A stretch of 64,000 nucleotides of DNA from assembly GCF_003352165.1 (NCBI RefSeq), contig NZ_CP029176.1, forward strand, positions 3,293,501 to 3,357,500, in the 5' to 3' direction. Positions 35,738-44,266 of the stretch are shown here, piece after piece. The notes under the pieces were generated by a model that saw only the letters and a program-made list of their open reading frames with translations, ran no database searches and was not told the DNA's origin. The position numbers and the translations under genes are program-made. Position 1 is the first letter of the stretch; each line of letters begins with the position of its first letter. This DNA comes from Acidibrevibacterium fodinaquatile. Its GTDB lineage: Bacteria > Pseudomonadota > Alphaproteobacteria > Acetobacterales > Acetobacteraceae.

Positions 35738-35748
35738 ATTGTAATCGC

Positions 35749-36345
35749 ATGACCCAACCTCGCCGCAGGATCGGCAGACCCCGAAGCGCTACCGCCAGCG
35801 CCCATGACGCGATCATCGCAGCGGTGCACGAGTTGCTGCAGACAGTGTCGGTCCAGGATCTGACCATCGAGGGCATCGCGAGACGCGCGGGGGTGGGAAA
35901 ACCCACGCTCTACAAATGGTGGGGAACCAAGGCCGACATCGTGCTCGCCATGGTGAAGGAACGGGTTGAGCCCAGCCTCGACCCGCCGGCCGACCTGTCC
36001 CTAGAAGCGTCCGTCCAATTCAAGGCGAGACGTCTTGTCGACGCCTTCAACGGGTTCTTCGGCCGGGTGATGGCCGGATTGATCGCCGAGGCGCAGCACG
36101 ACCCGGACCTGCAGGTCAGGATCAATCAGGCCTATATCCTGCCGCGCCGCGCCGGGACGATCGCGGACATCCGCAAGGCCCAGTCAGATGGAACCTTTCC
36201 CGCCGAGATCGACCCGGAGATCATCGTCGATCAGGTCTTTGGCTGCCTGTATTTTCATCTTCTCACAGGCGTGCATCCCCTGACCCACGCCTATGCCGAC
36301 CAGCTTGTCGAGACGGTCTTTTCACAGGCTCGCCGCAAGGCCTGA
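35749..36345 (+). CDS. TetR/AcrR family transcriptional regulator
   Basis: A 198-residue regulator with an N-terminal TetR HTH at about residues 20-65 (DLTIEGIARRAGVGKPTLYK then WWGTKADIVLAM) and an all-helical ligand domain with IDPEIIVDQVFGCLYFHLLTG. It faces away from the SDR-esterase-AKR genes and probably represses them and itself. Its 3' end overlaps that of the azoreductase gene by 24 bases (convergent). Confidence 0.9.
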   Translation: MTQPRRRIGRPRSATASAHDAIIAAVHELLQTVSVQDLTIEGIARRAGVGKPTLYKWWGTKADIVLAMVKERVEPSLDPPADLSLEASVQFKARRLVDAFNGFFGRVMAGLIAEAQHDPDLQVRINQAYILPRRAGTIADIRKAQSDGTFPAEIDPEIIVDQVFGCLYFHLLTGVHPLTHAYADQLVETVFSQARRKA

Positions 36346-36999
36346 GCGGCGCGGGACGGATGCGTCTGGCTGCGGGTCGAAGGGGATCGCCGTTCCGACC
36401 TGCGCGGCCAGGTTTCGCGCATAGTCGGCCGCCGCCTGCGCCGAGATGGCCCCGCGCTCGGGCACAGCCTGCCACTCGGCCCGGACGATCTCGATATCGG
36501 TCACGCCCATGAACCCGAAGATGAACCGCAGGTAGGGCGTCGCAAAGTCCATCGCGGACGCCGGACCCTCGGCATAGGCGCCCCCGCTCGCAACGAAGGC
36601 GATCACCTTTTTCCCAGGAGGGAGCAGGCCCCGTGGGGCGCCGTCCACATAGGCGAAGGTGCGGCCGACGCGGACGACGTGGTCGAGCCAGGCCTTGAGC
36701 GTCGACGGGATGGTAAAATTGTAGAAGGGGGCGCCGATGACGATGATGTCCGCCGCCTCAAGCTCCTCCGTAAGAACATCGGCCAATCCGAGATCGGGTG
36801 TGGCGGCGCCTTGCCCGGGCAGCAGCGCGGCGGCCAGGGACGGCGACAGGTGCGGAAGGGGATTTCGGGCGAGATCGCGGTGGAAGATCTCCGCATCCGG
36901 ATGGCGCTGGACATAGGCTTCAACGAAGGTGGCGACCAGCCTGCGGCTGACCGATGTCTCCAGGTTCGCGCTGTTTTGAAGGACAAGAAGGTTTGGCAT
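36322..36999 (-). CDS. FMN-dependent NADH-azoreductase/NAD(P)H dehydrogenase (flavodoxin-2 fold)
   Basis: A 225-residue flavodoxin-fold quinone or azo reductase. It begins with LLVLQNSANLETSVSRRL (phosphate-binding region), then ADIIVIGAPFYNFTIPSTLKAWLDHVVRVGRTF, the typical AzoR FMN and substrate loop, and ASGGAYAEGP. The start was set at ATG 36999 behind a GGAG-like site. It is divergent from a LysR regulator across 92 bases, a common pairing in which LysR activates the reductase in response to electrophiles or quinones. Confidence 0.88.
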   Translation of the reverse strand: MPNLLVLQNSANLETSVSRRLVATFVEAYVQRHPDAEIFHRDLARNPLPHLSPSLAAALLPGQGAATPDLGLADVLTEELEAADIIVIGAPFYNFTIPSTLKAWLDHVVRVGRTFAYVDGAPRGLLPPGKKVIAFVASGGAYAEGPASAMDFATPYLRFIFGFMGVTDIEIVRAEWQAVPERGAISAQAAADYARNLAAQVGTAIPFDPQPDASVPRRSGLAASL

Positions 37000-37091
37000 G
37001 GCTCTCTCCGTTCCCAGGGCGGGCCGGATATGCCACCACAGAAGACAAAAATATTCTGGGAAAAAATCTGCCAACATCATAATCAAAGCTT

Positions 37092-37997
37092 ATGGATCGT
37101 CTATCCGCCATCAGCCTCAGCCAGATCGACGCATTCCTCGCCGTCGTTGACACGGGCAGTTTCTCGGCAGCGGCGCGGCGCTTGAACCGCACCCAGCCTG
37201 CGGTGACCTATGCGATCGACAAGTTGGAGGACCTCGTCGGCTTTCCGGTGTTCGACCGCAGTCTCTATCGGCCGGTTCTGACCGTCGGCGGAAAGGCGTT
37301 GCTGCCGCAGGCCCGACAGGTGGCGCACGACCTGGCGCGCATGAGCGAGCGGGCGCGGATGGTGCGGGCGGATGTGGAGCCCGAGGTGCGTCTGGTGGTC
37401 GACGGGCAGTTCCCCATGTCGTTGCTGCTGCCGGTGGTGGGGCGATTTCGCGAAGCCTGGCCCGGCGTGCCTCTGCGGATCATGGTCGAGAACCTGTCCG
37501 CGTCGGTGGCGGCGGTGCGGAACGGATCCCACGGGATCGGCCTGCTCGCCTCGCTGATGGTGAACCACCCGGACTTCGAGCGCACGGCGGTGCTGGACAT
37601 CGATCTGATCCTGGTGGCGGCGCCCGATCATCCGCTGGCGGCCGGCGCCGGCCGGATCGAATGGGACGATCTGCGTCGGTATGTGCAGATTGTGCTCACC
37701 GACCGCGCCGAGCCGACCGAGACTCGGGAGTTCGGCGTGATCGCCGCCGAAACCTGGCGCACCAGCGATCTCGGGGCCAAACACGCCATGATCCGCGCGG
37801 GGCTGGGCTGGGGCAGTCTTCCGGCGCATCTCGTCGAACCCGACATGGCCGCCGGTCGCCTCGTCGCCCTGAACATGGCCGACACCGGTCTGGCCCGGCG
37901 CCGACTGGTCTACGACCTGGTCTGGAAGGCCGGCATCGAACTCGGCCCGGCCACCCGATGGCTGGCAAGCCAGCTGTCATCGCTGACGCCCGTGTGA
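37092..37997 (+). CDS. LysR family transcriptional regulator
   Basis: A 301-residue LysR protein with the winged helix at residues 8-66 (ISLSQIDAFLAVVDTGSFSA, AARRLNRTQPAVTYAIDKLE) and a periplasmic-binding-like co-inducer domain from about 95. It is divergent from the azoreductase gene and probably controls it. It is the last gene of the IS-bracketed cargo. Confidence 0.92.
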   Translation: MDRLSAISLSQIDAFLAVVDTGSFSAAARRLNRTQPAVTYAIDKLEDLVGFPVFDRSLYRPVLTVGGKALLPQARQVAHDLARMSERARMVRADVEPEVRLVVDGQFPMSLLLPVVGRFREAWPGVPLRIMVENLSASVAAVRNGSHGIGLLASLMVNHPDFERTAVLDIDLILVAAPDHPLAAGAGRIEWDDLRRYVQIVLTDRAEPTETREFGVIAAETWRTSDLGAKHAMIRAGLGWGSLPAHLVEPDMAAGRLVALNMADTGLARRRLVYDLVWKAGIELGPATRWLASQLSSLTPV

Positions 37998-38083
37998 GCT
38001 CCGGCGCAATCCGTCCGTCGCAGACCCGCGGGGCCGGCGCGCGGAGCGGACCCCTTGCGTAGCGCGACGGGTCCTGTCGCGGT

Positions 38084-38226
38084 CGTGTCTTGGATGATGT
38101 GGAAATTGCTGTTGCGGCGTCTTCGGTTTGGGGGACATGACGAGGTCAGGCGATGAGATCAAGAGGCATTGAGGCGGGTGGCTCTCCGAGGCTCTGCCAG
38201 CCGTCGACTTTCCGCATGGCGATCTG
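38084..38226 (-). mobile_element. IS256-family 3'-end fragment, right copy of an inverted pair
   Basis: Reverse-orientation copy of 32636-32778, about 96 percent identical by eye. It keeps the terminal CGTGTCTTGG end and the last codons of the transposase, and is cut off at 38226, where the match stops at GATCTG. With the left copy it brackets 32779-38083, so the six cargo genes may have moved, or been captured, as one unit. Confidence 0.85.
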
Positions 38227-38670
38227 TTCCGGCCACCCCAAAGATCCTCATGCTCTCCATTGAGCGAGAAAGCTCGCCCGAAAGCGTTATCGGGTGGTCG
38301 ATGGCACAGCCATCCGAGAGCGCGAGGCACAGCGCGCGCCTGCCGGCGTGGCGATTTGCGCGCCCTCGACATTCGACATCGATAGGAATTTATCCGGTCT
38401 GGATAAAAAATCTCGAAGACTAGCGGCCGGTTCTTGCTAGCGTGATGAGGAGAGCCTGATGGCGCTCTGGAATGGCATGAGAATCTGGTAACGGAGAGGA
38501 TGTTCGAACAGGGCAATGCCGCGATCTCTGTTCAGCACCGGCCAGTTTACGCATCGTGCCGTTCCTCGCGCGGGCGAGCTGGCACGCCGCGCGAAGTCGG
38601 GACGGCGATACACCCCCGTTCGGGGCACGAGCGCTGGGCACAAAAATCGGGCGCATGAGGAACGGATGAG
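38227..38670. other. Non-coding stretch before the catabolic cluster
   Basis: No gene is supported here. Short frames on both strands have no recognisable features. An AT-rich patch near 38378-38416 could hold the promoter for the plus-strand cluster starting at 38671. The left edge is the truncated end of the right IS256 copy, so part may be debris of earlier insertions. Confidence 0.4.
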
Positions 38671-39741
38671 ATGAGCAACGACACCACCGCACTGATTGTC
38701 GGGGGCACCGGGCTTTCCGGCAGCTATGCTGGCCGCCTTCTCAAAGCGCGGGGCTGGAGGGTTGTCACGCTCTCGCGCGGCGGCGCCGATCTCGCGTGGT
38801 CGGACCGGCACATCGCCGTCGATCTGGAGGATGCCGATGCCGCCCGTGTGGCGCTGGCGGCGGCCAGCGATGTCAGCCATGTCTTTTACTGCACCTGGTC
38901 ACGCCAAGCGAATGAAGCGGAGAACGTTCGCGTCAACGCCGCGATGATCCGCAACCTGTTCGACGGCATCGCCGCCGCCCCGCTCCGCCACGCGGCACTG
39001 GTAACCGGGCTCAAGCATTACCTCGGCTCGTTCGACGACTATGCGAAAACCAAGCCCTATACACCGTTCTTGGAAAGCAGCCCGCGCCTTCCCGGCGAAA
39101 ATTTCTATTACGCGCAGGAAGACGTTCTGTTCGAGATGGCGGCAAAGCGCGGCTTCACTTGGTCTGTGCATCGGCCGCACACCATGATCGGCTTGGTCAT
39201 CGGCAATGCCATGAACATGGCGGTGACGCTCGCGGTTTATGCGACGATTTGCAAACATACTGGCCGGCCCTTCGTCTTTCCCGGCTCGCCCGAGCAGTAT
39301 CATGCGGTGACCGACGTCACCGACGCTCGCCTGCTCGCCGATCAGCTCCACTGGGCGGCGACCACGCCGGCGGCGGCAAACTTGCCATTCAATACCGTCA
39401 ACGGCGATCTTTTCCGCTGGACCTGGCTCTGGCGCCAGATTGCCGATTATTTTGGCCTCGCGGTCGGCGACTATCCCGGGCATGCGTCGCCGCTCGCAAT
39501 CCAGATGGCAGAGGCACCGGCGATCTGGGCCGACATCGTTGCCAAGCACCGGTTGCAGGACATTCCGGTCACCCGCCTCGCCTCCTGGTGGCACAGCGAC
39601 GCCGATCTCGGCCGCACCCTCGAATGCTTCACCGACATGACCAACAGCCGCGTGCGCGGCTTCACTGCTTATCAGCAAACGCCGCGCAGCTTCTTTGACG
39701 TTTTTGACGAGTTGCGAGCACGGCGAATCATTCCCGCCTGA
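38671..39741 (+). CDS. PRISE-like SDR (progesterone 5-beta-reductase/iridoid synthase family)
   Basis: A 356-residue extended SDR with cofactor motif VGGTGLSGSYAGRLL. It carries the PRISE features HVFYCTWSRQANEAENVRVN, TGLKHYLGSF with the conserved lysine, NFYYAQEDVLFE with the conserved tyrosine, and TWSVHRPHTMIGL. This family reduces enones with NADPH in plants and bacteria; the bacterial substrate is usually unknown. It is the first gene of a plus-strand catabolic cluster and has GAACGGATGAG upstream of the ATG. Confidence 0.85.
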   Translation: MSNDTTALIVGGTGLSGSYAGRLLKARGWRVVTLSRGGADLAWSDRHIAVDLEDADAARVALAAASDVSHVFYCTWSRQANEAENVRVNAAMIRNLFDGIAAAPLRHAALVTGLKHYLGSFDDYAKTKPYTPFLESSPRLPGENFYYAQEDVLFEMAAKRGFTWSVHRPHTMIGLVIGNAMNMAVTLAVYATICKHTGRPFVFPGSPEQYHAVTDVTDARLLADQLHWAATTPAAANLPFNTVNGDLFRWTWLWRQIADYFGLAVGDYPGHASPLAIQMAEAPAIWADIVAKHRLQDIPVTRLASWWHSDADLGRTLECFTDMTNSRVRGFTAYQQTPRSFFDVFDELRARRIIPA

Positions 39742-39762
39742 CGACGCGAAAGGATATTACGT

Positions 39763-40047
39763 ATGCATTACGTCATCCATTGCCTCGACCATGAAGGCGC
39801 AGTGGACAAGCGGCTGGCCCATTATGAGGCGCATAAGGCCTATCTCGCCGCCGCCAGGATCAAGACCGTGATCTCCGGTCCGCTGCTCGCCGATGACGAG
39901 CGGACGATGATTGGCAGCTGCTTCATCGTCGAAGCCGAGAGCCTTGCCGAGGTCGAGGCGTTCAACCGCGAAGACCCGTTCTACGCGATCGGCCTGTGGC
40001 GGACGATTTCGATCCGCCCCTTCGCCAAGCGCGTCGACAACCGATGA
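39763..40047 (+). CDS. YciI-like protein
   Basis: A 94-residue ferredoxin-like alpha/beta protein of the YciI family: MHYVIHCLDHEGAVDKRLA, then HKAYLAAARIKTVISGPLLADD and DPFYAIGLWRTISIRPF. The conserved His and Asp of the family are present. The family includes muconolactone isomerase-like and dehydrochlorinase-like enzymes, suggesting a small catalytic role such as an isomerisation or elimination. Its stop overlaps the next start as ATGA. Confidence 0.85.
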   Translation: MHYVIHCLDHEGAVDKRLAHYEAHKAYLAAARIKTVISGPLLADDERTMIGSCFIVEAESLAEVEAFNREDPFYAIGLWRTISIRPFAKRVDNR

Positions 40048-41066
40048 GCGCATCGCCAGTCCGCGTCGCCCTGATCGGCTTCGGCTGGTGGGGTCAGAAG
40101 ATGCTGAGCGTGCTCGCCTCCGCCGGCGAAATTCGTGTCATCCGTGTGGTCGAGCCCGCTCTTGAGGCGGCGCGTGCGCGCCTCGCCGACAGCGCTTTCG
40201 CCGGCTTGGGGATCGCGCTTTCCGCCGACTATGCCGAGGCGCTGGCGGACCCGGCGGTCGAGGCGGTGGTGCTGGCGACGCCGCACGCGCTCCACGAGGC
40301 GCAGATCGCCGCGGCGGTCGCGGCGGGCAAACATGTGTTCTGCGAGAAGCCGCTGGCGCTGACCCGAGCCGGCGCCGAGCGCGCGGTGTCGCTCTGCCAA
40401 AACGCCGGCCTCGTGCTCGGCATGGGGCATGAGCGGCGCTGGGAGCCACCGATCGCCGACCTTCTCGCCCGGGCCGATGCCGGTGCGCTGGGCCGGCTGC
40501 ATCAGATCGAGGCAAATTTCAGCCACGACAAGTTCCTCACCCTCGACCGCGACAATTGGCGGCTCAACGCCGATCAGGCGCCGGCCGGCGGGATGACGGC
40601 GACCGGCATCCATCTCCTCGATCTCGCCGTCCGGCTGCTCGGGCCGGCCGAAAACGTGCTCTGCCATTGCGAGCAATTGTCTTCCGATCTGCCGCAGGGC
40701 GACACCGTCGCCGCCTACGTGAAGTTCAAAGGCGGCGGCACCGCTTACGTCTCAGCCTCGCTCGCCAACCCGTTCATGTCGCGCTTTACCGTGTATGGCG
40801 CTCGCGGTTGGGTCGATATCCGAGACAAAGCGCATGTCGAGGCACCGGCGGGCTGGGTCGTCACCTCGGCGGTCGCCGGGGGCGAGATCACCACCGCCGA
40901 GGTGGCACCGGCCGAGCCGGTCAAAGACAATCTCGTCGCCTTTGCCCGCGCGGTCCGCAAAACGGCGCCCTATCCGATCACCGCTGCCCATCTCGTCAAC
41001 AGCATCGCCCTTTTGGAAGCGATCTTCGCCTCGGCACGGAGCGGCAGGATCGAACGCGTCACCTGA
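40044..41066 (+). CDS. Gfo/Idh/MocA family oxidoreductase
   Basis: A 340-residue NAD(P)-dependent dehydrogenase with Rossmann motif IGFGWWGQKML near residue 11, the EKP motif in GKHVFCEKPLALT, and a C-terminal alpha/beta domain with GGMTATGIHLLDLAVRLLG carrying the probable catalytic His. Family members oxidise sugars, cyclitols such as inositol, and related polyols. It is coupled to the YciI gene, and the zinc dehydrogenase gene follows after 28 bases. Confidence 0.88.
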   Translation: MSASPVRVALIGFGWWGQKMLSVLASAGEIRVIRVVEPALEAARARLADSAFAGLGIALSADYAEALADPAVEAVVLATPHALHEAQIAAAVAAGKHVFCEKPLALTRAGAERAVSLCQNAGLVLGMGHERRWEPPIADLLARADAGALGRLHQIEANFSHDKFLTLDRDNWRLNADQAPAGGMTATGIHLLDLAVRLLGPAENVLCHCEQLSSDLPQGDTVAAYVKFKGGGTAYVSASLANPFMSRFTVYGARGWVDIRDKAHVEAPAGWVVTSAVAGGEITTAEVAPAEPVKDNLVAFARAVRKTAPYPITAAHLVNSIALLEAIFASARSGRIERVT

Positions 41067-41094
41067 AAAATCGCCAGAATTTTGGGAGGACACC

Positions 41095-42075
41095 ATGAAA
41101 ACACTGATTTTCGACGAGCCGAACCGGCCGGTCGTGACCGAGGTGCAGATGCCGCGCATGACCGCAAACGAGGTGCTGATCCGCTCGCGCCGGGTCGGTA
41201 TCTGCCATTCGGATTATGAGCTGCTCGCCGGGCGCTACATCATCCCGATCGCATACCCAGTAACGCCTGGCCATGAATGGGTGGGCGAGGTGGTTGAAGT
41301 CGGCGCCAACGTCACCGGTCTGCAACCCGGTGACCGGGTGGTCGGCGAGTGCGTCATCCAGACACCCGAGCGCATCCATCATTTCGGCTTCTCGATGGAT
41401 GGCGCCGACCGCGAATTCTTTGCCGCCCGGCCGGAATGGTTGCACAAGTTGCCGGACGCAGTGGACGACGCCAAAGGCGCGCTGATCGAGCCTTTCACCT
41501 GCGGCTATTACGCGGTGCTGCGCCATGGTGGGGTGAATGCCGCGGATACCGTCGTGGTCTCGGGCGGCGGCACGATCGGGCTGGTGACGGCGGCGGCAGC
41601 AATCGGCATGGGCGCGCGGGTGATCGTCGTCGATCCGGTGGCGCTGCGCCGCGACATCGCGCTGCGGCTCGGCGCCGCTTCGGTGGTCAATCCCGCGGAG
41701 GGTGATCCCGTCGAGGCGGTGCAGACGCTGACCAAAGGCGGCGCCGATCTGGTGGTGGAGTGCGCCGGCCATGCCGCCTCGCTCGCCAATGTCTTCGATT
41801 ATGCCCGGCCGGAGGGGAAGGTCTCGATGGTCGGCATCAATATCGGCCAGAAGATCCCGGTCGAACTCGGCAAGATCCAGATCAAGAACCTCACGGTGAA
41901 GGGCTGCATCGGTTCGCCCGGGGTGTGGCCGGCGGCGATCCGGTTTCTCGAACGCACCGGGCTCGATCTGACGCCGATCCAGACCCATAGCTTCCCCCTC
42001 GCCGAGGCCCTGACGGCGCTCGAACTCGGCCAAAACCCCGAGCGGGCGGTGAAGATCACCCTCGAGATCGCGTGA
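41095..42075 (+). CDS. Zinc-type alcohol/polyol dehydrogenase
   Basis: A 326-residue medium-chain dehydrogenase. The catalytic-zinc ligands are in VGICHSDYELL and TPGHEWVGEV, with a third in the GALIEPFTCG region, and the cofactor motif is VSGGGTIGLVTAAAAIG. The four-cysteine structural-zinc lobe is missing (the stretch after GDRVVGEC has none), which fits sorbitol- or L-threonine-dehydrogenase-like forms only loosely. GGGAGGA precedes ATG 41095. Likely oxidises a hydroxyl of the transported sugar or cyclitol. Confidence 0.85.
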   Translation: MKTLIFDEPNRPVVTEVQMPRMTANEVLIRSRRVGICHSDYELLAGRYIIPIAYPVTPGHEWVGEVVEVGANVTGLQPGDRVVGECVIQTPERIHHFGFSMDGADREFFAARPEWLHKLPDAVDDAKGALIEPFTCGYYAVLRHGGVNAADTVVVSGGGTIGLVTAAAAIGMGARVIVVDPVALRRDIALRLGAASVVNPAEGDPVEAVQTLTKGGADLVVECAGHAASLANVFDYARPEGKVSMVGINIGQKIPVELGKIQIKNLTVKGCIGSPGVWPAAIRFLERTGLDLTPIQTHSFPLAEALTALELGQNPERAVKITLEIA

Positions 42076-42103
42076 TCATGGCGCCCGGGGAGAGGTATTT
42101 GGG

Positions 42104-43132
42104 ATGGCAGGAGCTTTGCCAATGACCAGCGCCGGGCAAACGCGCCGCGCGAGCGGGCACCGTCTGGCGCTCGCTCGCGGTTTTCTGACCATGCTTGCCT
42201 CGACGCTGGCACTGCTCGCGCTCTCGCGCATTTTCGCGCCGTCCGCCATCAGCGCGGGGGCGCTCGCCGGCAGCCTGCCGTTTGCCGCGATTCTCGCGAT
42301 CGTCGGCCTCGCGCAAATGCTCGTCGTCCAGCAGGGCGGCTTCGATCTTTCGCTCGCCGGTGGTGTCTCGCTCGCGGTGGTGATCGCAACCCACGTCCCC
42401 GCCGGCGACAGCGCGGAGCTGCCGCGCGCCGTGCTGCTCGCGTTTCTCGCCGCGGGCGCGGCCGGGATGCTGAACGGGGTGCTGGTCGGCGTCGCCCGGC
42501 TCAACGCGATTGTTGCGACGATCGGCACGAACGCGCTGATTTATGGCGGCGTGTTCGCGGTCTCGGGCGGGGTGCCGCGCACCACGACGCCGCTTCTCGC
42601 GACGATCGCCGGTGGCGAGACGCTCGCGGTCGGCAATGCGCTGTGGTTCGCGCTCGCGATTCTGATCCTGGTCGCCCTCGTCCTCAAGAAGACGGTGATC
42701 GGCCGCCGGTTCGAGGCGATCGGTGCCAACCCGCTCGCCGCCCGTGCGATCGGCCTCGGCGTCCGGCGTTATCAGGTCGCCGCCTATGTCTGCGCGCAAC
42801 TGCTCTACGCCGTCGCTGGTCTGCTGATCGCCGGCGTCACCAAGGAGCCGACGGCGTTTCAGGGCGACCCGCTGCTGCTGCCTTCGGTCGCGGTGGTGGT
42901 GCTTGGCGGCACGTCGCTTCTCGGCGGCCGCGGCTTTCCGGTCTCAACCGTGATCGCGGCATTCTTTCTCAATCAGTTGAGCCAGTTCGCGCTCGCCATC
43001 GGCGTGCCCTATTCGGCACAGACCATCATTCAGGCGTTCGCGCTTGGCTTGGGCATCGCGGCCTATTCGCTGCGGCTGCCCACGAGCCTCAAGAAACTCG
43101 TCATACCGTCAAACAGGGAGGAACGGAGATGA
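42104..43132 (+). CDS. CUT2-like sugar ABC transporter permease (RbsC family)
   Basis: A 342-residue membrane protein of the BPD_transp_2 family with about ten hydrophobic segments. It has the family motifs LVVQQGGFDLSLAGGVSLA near residue 75 and FEAIGANPLAARAIGLGVRR, and the end motif VVVLGGTSLLGGRGFPVSTVIAAFF. It is the stand-alone second membrane subunit of a transporter whose other permease is fused to the ATPase. Its stop overlaps the binding protein start. Confidence 0.9.
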   Translation: MAGALPMTSAGQTRRASGHRLALARGFLTMLASTLALLALSRIFAPSAISAGALAGSLPFAAILAIVGLAQMLVVQQGGFDLSLAGGVSLAVVIATHVPAGDSAELPRAVLLAFLAAGAAGMLNGVLVGVARLNAIVATIGTNALIYGGVFAVSGGVPRTTTPLLATIAGGETLAVGNALWFALAILILVALVLKKTVIGRRFEAIGANPLAARAIGLGVRRYQVAAYVCAQLLYAVAGLLIAGVTKEPTAFQGDPLLLPSVAVVVLGGTSLLGGRGFPVSTVIAAFFLNQLSQFALAIGVPYSAQTIIQAFALGLGIAAYSLRLPTSLKKLVIPSNREERR

Positions 43133-44199
43133 ACCCATCGTTTCGTTACAGAACAATCGCGCTGAGCGCCGCGCTCACCGTCGCGCTCGGGCTCGCGTGC
43201 GCCGGCCCCGCCCGCGCCGAGGAGCCCTCATGGTGCGGCCCGAAAAAGGCGACCCTCGCCCTGCTCGATGGCTTCGGCGGCAATAGCTGGCGGCTGGTCA
43301 CCACCGCCTCGGGCAAGGAGGAAGCGTCTCTCTGTCCGAGCATCACGCAATATGTCTACGCCGACGGCCAGGGCAACACCCAGAAGGCGATTTCCGACAT
43401 CAAGAGCATGGCCGCGCGTGGCATCGATGCGCTGGTGGTGTTCGGCGATGCCGGTCCGGCGGTACTGCCGGCGCTGACCGCGGCCTATAAAGCGGGCAAG
43501 GTGGTGGTGCCCTATCGCGTCGATGTCGGCGGCAAGGCCGGCCAGAATTACACGCTGTTCATCGGCTCGTCCTTCAAGGATGATGGCGTGAGCTGGGGCA
43601 AATGGATCAAGAGCATCCTGCCCGATGGCGGCAATCTTCTGTTCTTGAGCGGCCCGGCCGGCAACAGCCAGGGGCTTGACGAACTCGCCGGCCTGAAATC
43701 GGTGCTCGACGACAAATATAAATTCCTCAATCCGGCGCCCTTCGACGTGACCAACTGGGATCCGTCGCTGACCCAGCAGGTTCTGACCGCCGAAATCGCC
43801 AAGCACGATAAGATCGACGTCATCGTCTCCGATTTCGGTCCCTCGCTGGTCGGCGCGCTGCCGGTGTTCAAGAAATTCAATCGCTCGATCCCGGCGCTCG
43901 CGACCTCGGATGGCAATTCGCTCGGCTGCTTCTGGGTCGAGAACCACAAGGACAATCCGGATTTCAAGCTCTTCACGGTCGCGACCGGCAATGACAATGT
44001 CCGCCTCGCGGTGGACTGGGCGGTGGCCGAGGTGACCGGCGGCAAGCCGCCGGCCGAGAAGATCTTCAAGGCGCCGGTGTTCGAGGATTCAGTCTCCGGC
44101 CAGCCCCATCCGGTGCAGTGCCGGAGCGATCTGCCAGGGGCGATCTATCTCTCGGCGAAGCTCGCTGGCGACGCTCAGGCCAAGGCAGTGAACAGGTAA
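43129..44199 (+). CDS. Sugar-type ABC transporter periplasmic binding protein
   Basis: A 356-residue protein with a signal peptide (about residues 1-30, ALSAALTVALGLACAGPARA) and the type 1 periplasmic binding fold of the ribose/xylose group: TLALLDGFGGNSWRL, GNTQKAISDIKSMAARGIDALVVFGDAG, and FIGSSFKDDG. The ligand is not readable; CUT2 proteins bind pentoses, inositol, autoinducer-2 and similar compounds. A strong stem-loop follows its stop codon. Confidence 0.9.
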   Translation: MNPSFRYRTIALSAALTVALGLACAGPARAEEPSWCGPKKATLALLDGFGGNSWRLVTTASGKEEASLCPSITQYVYADGQGNTQKAISDIKSMAARGIDALVVFGDAGPAVLPALTAAYKAGKVVVPYRVDVGGKAGQNYTLFIGSSFKDDGVSWGKWIKSILPDGGNLLFLSGPAGNSQGLDELAGLKSVLDDKYKFLNPAPFDVTNWDPSLTQQVLTAEIAKHDKIDVIVSDFGPSLVGALPVFKKFNRSIPALATSDGNSLGCFWVENHKDNPDFKLFTVATGNDNVRLAVDWAVAEVTGGKPPAEKIFKAPVFEDSVSGQPHPVQCRSDLPGAIYLSAKLAGDAQAKAVNR

Positions 44200-44207
44200 C
44201 ACGCAAC

Positions 44208-44238
44208 GGTGTCGCGACCCGTGGGGTATCGCGACACC
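44208..44238 (+). terminator. Stem-loop after the binding-protein gene
   Basis: GGTGTCGCGA and TCGCGACACC make a perfect 10-bp stem around 11 bases, nine bases after the stop codon and 29 bases before the next start. Such structures after binding-protein genes act as partial terminators or mRNA 3' protectors, which give the binding protein a higher level than the rest of the transporter. Confidence 0.6.
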
Positions 44239-44266
44239 GCTTCTTGCGGCATGGGATGATCTTGCA

